From contig JASANH010000728.1 in the NCBI GenBank assembly GCA_030248295.1, forward strand, positions 94,575 through 158,574: DNA of 64,000 nucleotides, given 5' to 3'. Both the position numbers and the translations under genes were made by a program. The stretch is from Mesodorylaimus sp. YZB2_4. Lineage: Eukaryota > Nematoda > Enoplea > Dorylaimida > Dorylaimidae. The notes beneath the pieces were generated by a model. That model was given only the letters and a program-made list of their open reading frames with translations, was not told the DNA's origin and searched no databases. Below, in pieces: positions 56,781 through 64,000 of the stretch; position 1 is the stretch's first letter; every line of letters begins with the position of its first letter.

Positions 56781-58325
56781 AGGCCGATTTATACTCGCGA
56801 CGGCGACGGCGGCGGCGACGGCGATGGCGGACGGCGCCGCTTGAAAGTATACGTGACTTGCGCTACACTCGCGCCGCGGATCCGGCGCCGCGCACGGCGA
56901 GCGGCGAACCTGGAATGGCGAACGGCGCCGGAGCGTAACTAGACAACGCGGCCTTAGCAGACATCGCCATGTACTTCAAAATCAGACCTAGAAACCTATA
57001 TCAAACTTAAAACTCGAGAAATAAGTAACCGCCAAGATGCATAGATTAGACGAAGGGAGAAACTGATACTTTGGTTTTGACATTGCTGTTTAAAACTTTA
57101 AGAGTTGAAAGAAGTTTTTCGCTGAACATGTTTAATCAGACGTGTCAAAAAGTTTTCGCTAGATCGTAGAAATGATGGATTTTTTAACTAATCGACATTT
57201 CTGATAGACATCATCGCAACTTTATTATTATCCCATTACAATTTATTCCAGATACCTTTTAAATCGTCACATGCCCTGAATGCCTGCTCGTTCCATGACC
57301 TGGTCAATATCCTTGTCACTTATTTGATCAATGAGCCTGATGTATTCTCAAACGATCCAACGCGTGAACGACCAAATGCCTAAAAAGTTATGCGTGGACA
57401 TTAGAGTACTGTAGGAATGTCATTGGCTGAAGACACCGTTTATCTTCCAACTCCACCAACCCTAAAGTATGTACAGTAGCTAGGAAGCTTCTAAGGAAGG
57501 GCCGGCACTTTTGCTGTTTGGTCCCCAACATGGTTTAGCTTAGGCTGGTATTAGGCTTAGGCTTAGGCTGGCGTATGACTTCGGCTTAGACTGATACTTG
57601 GCTTAGGCTTACGCTAATCGTTAGTTTGGTATAAGAATTAAGCTTAGGCTGATATTAGCCTCCAGCCAGCCTTATACCAGCCTTCGCCTGGGGACCAAAC
57701 GGCAAAAGCGCCGAAGGGCCCAATAGGAGGAAAAGACTTCTACCAAAATTCCCGTCTATGAGTGGGTATTCATAAAAATCGTTAAAACCATAACAACCCG
57801 GGTCTGGCAAAAGATTTTTGAGCCTACTACTCTAAATCTAGCAAATCTTCATCTAAAAATTCGAGTCTAAACTTTGCAAAGTAACTTTTATTCTAAGCCA
57901 ACATCGCGTAGGCGACGGCGAAAAATACTCTTCAAAAATACAAAAATTTTTATACTCACGTAACCTGAAGAATTTTTTAATGTCGAAATTCGTAATCTCC
58001 GATATTCAAAGCCCTCAAATCCAACAAGTAAGAATTTTTGATGTCAAGATCGATTCGAAATGAATTCTTGAAACATCGACGGCGAAACCGGAGGAAAGTT
58101 TGCTTTTTCTCCGAGTTCGCCGCGACGGCGCGCCGTCGACTCGCCCAACGACGGCGAAAAGTTGCTCGCCGCCAATTTTTATTTGGCAATTTACACTTCG
58201 CCGCTGCCGTCGCCGTCAAAAAAAACCGTCGACGGCCCAAGAACCGCTACAGTTTACCTGAAACTTACTTTTACCCTATGTGCGCCGTAGCCGTCGCCGT
58301 CGCCGTCGCTAGTATAAATCGGCCT
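56781..58325. mobile_element. 1.55-kb non-autonomous element, AGGCCGATTTATAC ends, TCA flanks
   Basis: The ends are exact inverted repeats (AGGCCGATTTATAC) followed by GCGACGGCGACGG-rich subterminal arms about 160 bp (left) and 250 bp (right) long. TCA flanks both ends, a 3-bp target duplication as made by PIF/Harbinger-type enzymes, though those usually choose TWA. No transposase is inside. It contains a complete later insertion at 57504-57712. Confidence 0.75.
57504..57712. mobile_element. hAT-like MITE with telomere-like interior, intact copy
   Basis: It is a 209-bp element with inverted ends (CTTTTGCYGTTTGGTCCCCA) and a perfect 8-bp target duplication GAAGGGCC on both sides (57496-57503, 57713-57720). 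Eight-base duplications are typical of hAT. The interior consists of imperfect TTAGGC-containing units. It is nested within the 1.55-kb element, so it inserted later. Confidence 0.88.
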
Positions 58326-59042
58326 TCAGACGGCGGGGAAAGTGCATGGTGGAGCCAATGAATTGGAGATATGAAAATGAGTCTGATCTATTCCTAATTT
58401 GCTTTCCTTGAATGATGATATAAACGCTGACATGGTCCAACCGTCAGGCGGGAAATTCGAATATGGAAGTAGCCTTGTCACACCGGCACCATTGAAACCG
58501 CGATCGCCAAGAAGATTCTTCAGCAATGATAACGCAGCAGCATTTTTGGCTGTCGAGTGACCATCCGTGAGCAAAAAACCCCAAGGGTGCCGAGGGAGCT
58601 TGCAGTCAAAATGAAGGTGAGAACATGCTCCTCGTCGTCGCACGGAGCAGAACTGTCCATGAAACCAATTTCTTGACGACTGAAGTCCATGAACTCGCAG
58701 CATCAACGGAGTCACAACGGCCACTGCAAAAGGTTCCTTGATGTAGTCGATAAAATAAACTTTCCCACTGCACAGCCGAATTTTTTCGTCCAATACGTTA
58801 ATTACGTTCTCCTTGTTTTGACCGCCCATATTCACGTGATTCCACTCCTTGTGCAGCTCGCACAGCTGATGATCCTTTGGATAAATTGCTGCGTCCGCGA
58901 GCGTTGCTCCGTTGAATTCATCATCCAATTCCAACTGACTCAAATGAAATTTCTGCGCCTCTTTGAGGTCCATTCCTGCAACAGTTAAACGATTGTGTCC
59001 CGATTTAGCGATGTCTCGAATCCGCGAGTGCATGAATGGCAA
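58326..59042 (-). pseudogene. MULE-type transposase domain, truncated
   Basis: The frame contains EPFAVAVVTPLMLRVHGLQS, then WGFLLTDGHSTAKNAAALSL and LGDRGFNGAG, the pattern of the Mutator-like DDE domain in FLYWCH/SWIM-type animal proteins. The match stops where the next catalytic region should start, close to the end of the 1.55-kb element, whose insertion probably cut it. The N-terminal 100 residues show a plausible linker. The catalytic first Asp is not evident. Confidence 0.45.
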
Positions 59043-59210
59043 GGCACAGGTACATAAACAGCTTACCTATGTCAACCTCGAAAGCACTTGTGAAGAGTTT
59101 ATAGGTAAAGCGAATATTGCGCTTGTTAGTTTGTCGAAACTTTTTAATTTACAAAAATTTTATGGGTTACGCAATTAAAGGCTAATTTTATTGCAAGCCA
59201 AGATTTTGGT

Positions 59211-59709
59211 GTGCCGCGATTCTTATCTACCAAATTTGGAAACGACATGCTTTTGAATCCATGTTCGTTTTTGGGAAATTGTTACTATTTATTCCGCAAA
59301 ACCAAGTCTACACAATTGCCTGGTGGTGGAGTCTCGCAGTCTTACAGATGCAAAAAATGTGAAGAGAAGAATGCTCACTTAGTCAGCAGCACTGTCGCCA
59401 GACATGGGAGAATTGTCAACGATCCCGAGGTTGATCTAAACAATGAATGCGTGCCATTTACGGTTGTTGAAATCGAGGCTATGACAGTCAAGCGTGTCAT
59501 TCGCACTGCATGTTTCCGTGGGGTCCGTCTGATCACTGCTCGTGAAGATGGCATCATCGAGGCGTCATTTCGATTTCCTGGAATCGAATGCTGCAAGCCC
59601 TTTCCCATATTCCGCCTCATCAAGTTCAGCAGCTATGGGACGAGGTTTTGCAATTTCCTCCCAGAGCTGATCAGTATCTTGACGCGAAATTTCATGCGTT
59701 TAAGAACTA
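59211..59709 (+). CDS. FLYWCH-like zinc-finger segment of a transposon-type gene
   Basis: FLSTKFGNDMLLNPCSF, a YYLF string, YRCKKCEEKNAHLV and a late His fit a FLYWCH-like zinc finger, the usual DNA-binding head of MULE-related proteins. After about residue 130 the better frame shifts and reads LWDEVLQFPPRADQYLDAKF up to a splice-donor-like CAA/GTAACT at 59709. It is oriented away from the MULE domain at 58326-59042, so the two are not parts of one intact gene. Confidence 0.4.
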
Positions 59710-59720
59710 TTTTCAAGTAA

Positions 59721-60126
59721 CTTGACCAAGTAGCAGTAGTAATAGAGGGGGGTGACCTGCGAGTACTTTTGTGTGGCGCTGTGTTGAAGCATAGGCAGTG
59801 CGCGCTTACTGTCATGCTGAAGCCACCTACAGTAGGCCTTAAGCAGGTACAGTAATCCTAAAATCGTCAAAGGACAGAGACATGTCTTTTGAACTTTTTT
59901 AATCGGCGAAGTACTGACGAGCTGATTTTTTCCTCCAAACTTAAAATGTGACTGGCGAAGCTTAAAATATTATTTCTGCTTCCTTTTCTTTGTTGAAGGC
60001 TACATAAAACTTTTGTTTATTTATATTTTTTAATATTCATTACATTTATTTATTTCTTCGTTACATTTGTTGTGCATTGCTTGGATAATCTTGTGGCATT
60101 CTGTTTATTCTTTTTGATTTTTTCAA
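59721..60126. other. Stretch likely holding the Polinton edge
   Basis: Very AT-rich (59990-60130). No gene seen. The end of the Polinton should lie near here, but without its partner inverted repeat the edge cannot be placed. Confidence 0.35.
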
Positions 60127-60568
60127 TTATGCATTCATTAAAAGTTTTAAAACTTTTTTGTCCAGTGCAATGTTTGTACAAACTGATTCATCGAGGGCTG
60201 CTGTTGTTAATCTTTCAGTCGCCTCCATTCTGCTACGGGCACCAATACCATTTCTCTCGACATAAGGTAAGGTTATTCGTAATAATAATGGGACGAATCG
60301 AAACCCTTTTGTTTTAATCAAGTGCCTTTTTCTGGCCAACGTCTCGTGACGATTGGCCAAGATAGACAATGGGCGTCTGTACTTGGTTAATTTTGCTTTA
60401 TCCGTCTTGCTGAAATTCTCGTTGTGTAAAATGTTCAGGGCCAACTCAGCGATGGTCTGCACCAAAGGGTCGGAGACTTTTGACAAAATTTGCTTGACGA
60501 CTTTATTAGTAGAATAGAACCAAATTTTTTAAATCAGGTGACAACAAAGACGTAAGATGGCTCTCCAT
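60127..60568 (-). pseudogene. Polinton small conserved protein, frameshifted near start
   Basis: It starts 30 bases after the ATPase stop (ATG 60568, MESHLTSLLS). A one-base shift occurs in the A/T run at about 60525-60531. The main part has IAELALNILHNENF, KYRRPLSILANRHETLARKR and a hydrophobic RFVPLLLRITLP segment. The pattern of a helical head, a KYRR...LA...L-K/R-KR block and a hydrophobic end recurs in animal Polintons and may be related to adenoviral pX-like proteins. The frame runs to 60127. Confidence 0.6.
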
Positions 60569-60597
60569 GACGACAGATTTCATGAAATCTCATCAAC

Positions 60598-61242
60598 TTA
60601 TATAAAAACATGTGGATAATAATTCTCAGTAGGTAAGATGTTAGAGAGCACAGCTAATTTTTCATCGGTACTTGGATGTAGGTTGAGAAAGAGATAGCTG
60701 TAAGGTTTGTCTTTTGTGGCTTTGTTGTAAGCATCCATCAAATAGTTTGGTTTCTGCGGCCAGCTTTGTCGGGACATTTGTTCAACCACGGCCGCCATCC
60801 TGGGTGACTTGAAAAGAACTACGTAATGCGAATTTCTAGTCACGCAGCGCGTGACTTTAGAATCATAGAAAAACAATTGGGTTATGAATATGACATTGAT
60901 ATTTTTATGATGCGACTTGACACAGAATTAATCCACTAAATCTTTATTTTGGGCCAGTTGCGGGAACAAATCATCTAAGACCAACAGCGAATCCGAATCT
61001 AACTCGTCTATGCTTGGTAATCCTTCTGAGAACTTGACTCCATCCACCTTTTCCATTTTATCAAACACGGGCTGCCACTCGGCATAGTGATAGTAGACGT
61101 TCTTGAAGATAGTACTGAGCATTTTGTCACGATTTTCTATCAGCTCCATGACAAAGTGGGTTTTGCCGCAAGAAGTGCTGCCGGCAATGGTCATGGTGAA
61201 CGGAGTTTGCAAAACAAACATGGCTTCTTTACCGCTAGCCAT
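60598..61242 (-). pseudogene. Polinton A32-type packaging ATPase, one stop codon
   Basis: ATG 61242 begins FTMTIAGSTSCGKTHFVMEL, a Walker A loop (GSTSCGKT), followed by the Walker B strand LLVLDDLF. A TAA at 60928-60930 interrupts. The same frame resumes with SHHKNINVIFITQLFF, the expected polar sensor motif, and runs to a stop at 60598, giving about 215 codons, normal for the family. Only one base change is needed to explain the break. The enzyme would drive DNA into the capsid. Confidence 0.88.
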
Positions 61243-61296
61243 GACTGTATATGGGTTTCGTCATGTGGGGGGGTGGGTGGGTGTGTGTGTGTGTGC

Positions 61297-62640
61297 CTAT
61301 AAAAAGCCTAATAACAACAAGAGGATAACGACGGCCCATTTTAAAAAAACAACAACACCCTCACCACAAAAATTATTATAGCGCGGGAAACACACAGCAA
61401 ACAAACAAACAACAGCGCGGCGTTGCAAAAGAACAGAGCTGTCATAGTCAATTTTCAAACGTAGGTTGCCGTACTCGTAAGTCGGCTTCAAAGTACTTCC
61501 ACATTCGTCAAAGCGTTCCAAGTTAAAACACATGATGGTTGAGTAATTGCCATAATTTTCATAACTGATTTCTGACATGCCCGCTTTTTCCAGAGAGCAG
61601 CCCGAGTTCAAAAAATAGTCCAAGTACATGCGTACATAATCATTTTTTACAAAGTCACACTGGTATGGTGCTGTAACCAATAGGCCATTTTTCTCCAGGG
61701 TTACGTTTTTCATATTGTATGGTTGGAACATGAACGGGTTGTTAGCTATGGGCCCGGCGAAGTCACGTTGCATCAACTGAACAATTTCCAGGCGAGAAGG
61801 CAGTAAGCCCTCGTAGATGCAAGCGTCCACCGATAAGACATTTTCAGGTACAATCAAAGGTTTAAGGATGGTGTCATTGAAGCTATAGGCGGCCGGCGTG
61901 GTCATCAGTCGTCGTTCCATGGCTGCGAAGGATGTGTCGTGCAGTCTGATGCGGCGGACGTGCAAATAGGCCCGTTCAATGTTAACTGTGAAATCTTCTT
62001 TTTTAGCTGGATCGATCATGTACAAAATAAAGGCCTTTGGATCTCGTCGAAACAGGCGAATGACTATCTCGACCCTCGGAATCATATATTTACGAATCTT
62101 GAAAAAGTCCAGCTGAATAGGCCCGATCAGGTGCCCAGTGCCACTGTCATAGTATGGCTTGAAGGTGTTCAGTAATTCGGGTGAGAGTCCTTGCAGGCCA
62201 CCATCGTACCACCCACTGCCACTCAACCACGATTTTCTTTGATCATACGAGTAATTTGACAAAACATCCAAATAAGCACTCCAGGGCAAGCAGCTGCTGT
62301 TTTGTAGAACCAGCTGATTGTTCAAAAAAACAGTCACACCAGAAAACATGGACATTAACACATTCGGTACCAAGCCGATTTGTTTTGTCCTGGGTATGCC
62401 TTTCTCTGTTTCTTTATCAGTTACATACTGGATTTTCATGTGCAGTTCCAGGAGAGTAGGCGACAAATCAGTGAACCAGTTAAGGATGCTAGGGATACGA
62501 AATTCCAAGGCAGTATTCACATCATCATTAGGCAAGGACACATTGACAGGTATAATTTCTTTACGACTCTCGGCTACACTTCTTTCTTCTGGCGGATCAG
62601 AAAACACGTCCAAGTCCACAGTAGTATCTAGTCGATTCAT
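61297..62640 (-). CDS. Polinton major capsid protein (F54H12.2-like)
   Basis: It is an uninterrupted 447-residue frame from ATG 62640. The opening (DLDVFSDPPEE), then FLNNQLVLQNSSCLPWSAYL and SNYSYDQRKSWLSGSGWYD, and RVEIVIRLFRRDPKAFIL and SIEKAG/YENYG-type strings match the nematode F54H12.2 type, regarded as a double-jelly-roll capsid protein. Length fits such capsids. After LRLKIDYD the C-terminus becomes hydrophobic (VFLKWAVVILLLLLGFL), unlike the usual polar end, so the last 45 codons may be shifted out of the original frame. Confidence 0.8.
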   Translation of the reverse strand: MNRLDTTVDLDVFSDPPEERSVAESRKEIIPVNVSLPNDDVNTALEFRIPSILNWFTDLSPTLLELHMKIQYVTDKETEKGIPRTKQIGLVPNVLMSMFSGVTVFLNNQLVLQNSSCLPWSAYLDVLSNYSYDQRKSWLSGSGWYDGGLQGLSPELLNTFKPYYDSGTGHLIGPIQLDFFKIRKYMIPRVEIVIRLFRRDPKAFILYMIDPAKKEDFTVNIERAYLHVRRIRLHDTSFAAMERRLMTTPAAYSFNDTILKPLIVPENVLSVDACIYEGLLPSRLEIVQLMQRDFAGPIANNPFMFQPYNMKNVTLEKNGLLVTAPYQCDFVKNDYVRMYLDYFLNSGCSLEKAGMSEISYENYGNYSTIMCFNLERFDECGSTLKPTYEYGNLRLKIDYDSSVLLQRRAVVCLFAVCFPRYNNFCGEGVVVFLKWAVVILLLLLGFL

Positions 62641-62849
62641 TTCTTCTTCTGGACCTTCTTACTCTTCTTGCTAACTCGTTTGCGTTTTAATGAACGCTTC
62701 CGAACCACCGACTTGGAGGACCTTTGAACTTTAGGCTTACGAGTCTTTTTCTTTCTGTCCGTCTTGGAAGAATTGGTTTTACCAAACAAGAAAAACAAGT
62801 GCAAACGATCAACTGGCTGGTTAGTACGAGCACGAGGCTGCTCTGCCAT
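62637..62849 (-). CDS. Lys/Arg-rich core-like protein of the Polinton
   Basis: Seventy residues, with the last 45 mostly Lys, Arg and Ser (KKKTRKPKVQRSSKSV, then KRKRVSKKSKKVQKKK). This resembles DNA-condensing core proteins of adenovirus-like viruses. Its stop overlaps the capsid gene start as ATGA at 62637-62640, which suggests reinitiation or one shared transcript. The frame is intact. Confidence 0.6.
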   Translation of the reverse strand: MAEQPRARTNQPVDRLHLFFLFGKTNSSKTDRKKKTRKPKVQRSSKSVVRKRSLKRKRVSKKSKKVQKKK

Positions 62850-62933
62850 GACTATAAAACATGAAAATATTACGGATATTTATTTCCACACTGCACTTTT
62901 TGTGCTCTAATAAAGTGAGAATAGGAGTATTAT

Positions 62934-63320
62934 TCAAGATTGCTCACGAAAATGCAAAACAATCAAAGGAACGGCATCTAAAGACAAGTCTTTTCCATTG
63001 ATATCAGTGATATGACAAGTAATTGTAGAAATGTTGTTAGCTAAAAGACGAACGTAAGTACGCTGGACATCACTGGGCACACTGGAGTATACGCCCACCA
63101 CAGGCATCATCCTGTCATTATACAGACTAGGCACCACAATATCAGTACACACTAAGGCTACAGGCAAAGACGTTTGTATATAACAGGCGGCTAAGGTAAC
63201 TTCATACTCGAGCATATCGGTTAATGGTTTAATCAAGACATTGCTGAATAAAGAATGACTATTTTGCGGAAAAGCATGCTTGCTGCCCGAGCTAGTCATG
63301 TACACTGTAAATCTTTTCAT
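62934..63320 (-). CDS. Polinton small structural protein, minor capsid candidate
   Basis: It is a 128-residue protein starting at ATG 63320 that overlaps the integrase stop. It has the form seen in other animal Polintons: a start like FTVYMTSSGS, a middle ADxQ-like beta-rich part and an end reading ITDINGKDLSLDAVPLIVLHF. Position between integrase and the core/capsid genes fits a virion component. Whether it is the penton or another minor protein cannot be told from sequence alone. The frame is intact. Confidence 0.6.
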   Translation of the reverse strand: MKRFTVYMTSSGSKHAFPQNSHSLFSNVLIKPLTDMLEYEVTLAACYIQTSLPVALVCTDIVVPSLYNDRMMPVVGVYSSVPSDVQRTYVRLLANNISTITCHITDINGKDLSLDAVPLIVLHFREQS

Positions 63321-64000
63321 AATTCTTCTTCCGCGTCTGAATCTCCAGTGACAATATCGGATTCTTTAATCCAGCTTTTTTCCCTATACCCTTGCCACTT
63401 GACCAGCAGCTCACGTTCACCAGCTATGTTGGTTCGTCGTCGTAAAATTTTTTCGATGCGATAAACGCCAGTAGGGGTCACTTTTTGTAATTCTTGAGCG
63501 TAAAATGTACCCTCGATAGGGCCAGTCTCGGAAGTCAACTTGTACACGATAGGCTTTCGACGAACTATGGCTCGAATCGTGAAAATCTCCTCAGACCAAG
63601 TGGCCAAATAACTTTTATGGAAGGGATGCCTCTCTTTTGCGATCCGAACTGAGTCACCAACAGCGAACACGGGTTCCTCTTTGCGTTGATGCTCAGGATA
63701 CACTTTCCAATTATCGGGATACAAGTTCTTGAAAACCAAATCACTGTTCTCAGGTGTGACATTATTTGGCGCCATTTTTATGACACGGCTAACACTATTG
63801 TTATAGGACTCGACCAAATCAGACAAAACATCAATATATCGCCTGGTTAGGTTATGCAGCAGGTACTTGAATATTTTTCCCTTCAGTGTTCTGTCTGCCC
63901 TCTCGGCCATGCTGGCTTTGATCTCACTCGAAGTCGAATACATGCGGATACCCATCTTTGTGAATAGATCCTTGACTGACTTGTTGTAGAATTCGGTCCC
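63317..64000 (-). CDS. Polinton integrase with C-terminal chromodomain, partial
   Basis: The frame is open from the window edge. TEFYNKSVKDLFTK and STSSEIKASMAERADRTLK are the end of the retroviral-type integrase core, with the catalytic Glu in the SEIKASMAERA part. A basic SH3-like segment follows (VGDSVRIAKERHPFHKSY), then a chromodomain, YRIEKILRRR to LLVKWQGYREKSWIKESDI (about 63355-63475). It integrates the element, and the chromodomain would bind methylated histone tails. It corresponds to the C. elegans F54H12.3 type. The next gene's ATG overlaps its stop by four bases. Confidence 0.93.
   Translation of the reverse strand, partial: GTEFYNKSVKDLFTKMGIRMYSTSSEIKASMAERADRTLKGKIFKYLLHNLTRRYIDVLSDLVESYNNSVSRVIKMAPNNVTPENSDLVFKNLYPDNWKVYPEHQRKEEPVFAVGDSVRIAKERHPFHKSYLATWSEEIFTIRAIVRRKPIVYKLTSETGPIEGTFYAQELQKVTPTGVYRIEKILRRRTNIAGERELLVKWQGYREKSWIKESDIVTGDSDAEEEL

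Larger units (their letters stand above)
60127..64000 (-). mobile_element. Polinton/Maverick element, capsid half, continues past window
   Basis: Six tightly packed genes share the minus strand: integrase with chromodomain, a 128-residue structural candidate, a Lys-rich core-like protein, major capsid protein, A32-type packaging ATPase and a small conserved protein. This set defines Polintons. The DNA polymerase B and protease genes are not in the window and may lie beyond 64000. One nonsense codon and one frameshift mark decay. Confidence 0.92.

Noticed and set aside
1-64000. CRISPR array, bacterial operons or plasmid origin
   Set aside because: No spaced direct repeats of that type; spliced genes, telomere hexamers and animal transposons show a eukaryotic genome.

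Overview
The window is eukaryotic and very rich in transposable elements. It looks like a nematode chromosome. Five tandem TTAGGC telomeric hexamers (nematode type) lie inside it, and degenerate TTAGGC motifs fill small repeats elsewhere. Introns are short (48, 60 and 83 nt where I could place both ends). The short motif TACAGTA/TACTGTA recurs throughout. The Polinton at the right edge carries proteins of the kind I recall from the C. elegans F54H12.2/F54H12.3 cluster. I cannot name the species. No gene here is a safe housekeeping gene; a few short candidate host genes are listed with low confidence.

Left third (1-22 kb): a decayed Tc1 element with double direct repeats at its end (1-1586); a fold-back element (about 1706-2255); TA microsatellites; a GC-rich hairpin beside the interstitial telomeric array (5386-5606); a Merlin/ISXO2-type transposase head (5674-6114); a 194-bp hAT-like MITE with a telomere-like interior (6915-7108); a broken envelope-like gene (7697-8690); and a PIF/Harbinger element (about 9516-13736) holding both a nuclease-type transposase and a Myb/SANT-like partner gene. 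A membrane-protein ORF with one in-frame TGA follows at 20064-20783, then a truncated Gypsy RT.

Middle (22-38.4 kb): a nearly full-length Ty3/Gypsy LTR retrotransposon on the minus strand (22249-33872), with about 300-bp LTRs and an ATGG target duplication. Its polyprotein runs Gag, protease, RT, RNase H, a dUTPase-like domain and integrase. The integrase then carries a C-terminal PWWP-like chromatin-reader domain. This combination is the most striking find in the window. Next to it on the plus strand is a second LTR-type element with gag and an envelope-like gene but no pol between them (34829-38430).

Right third (38.4-64 kb): an unclassified 7.15-kb element with 0.85-0.9-kb terminal inverted repeats and TA flanks (39263-46416); a mariner remnant; a candidate secreted two-exon gene beside an inverted duplication of its own exon; a LINE remnant; several MITEs, one nested in another; MULE/FLYWCH-type pieces; and the capsid half of a Polinton/Maverick (60127-64000) with integrase, capsid proteins and packaging ATPase. 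The Polinton ATPase has one stop codon and the last small gene one frameshift, while the capsid gene is open.

Most ORFs are interrupted, so the region reads as a graveyard of layered insertions with a few younger copies: the dUTPase/PWWP Gypsy, the Polinton capsid gene and the 209-bp MITE with a perfect 8-bp target duplication.
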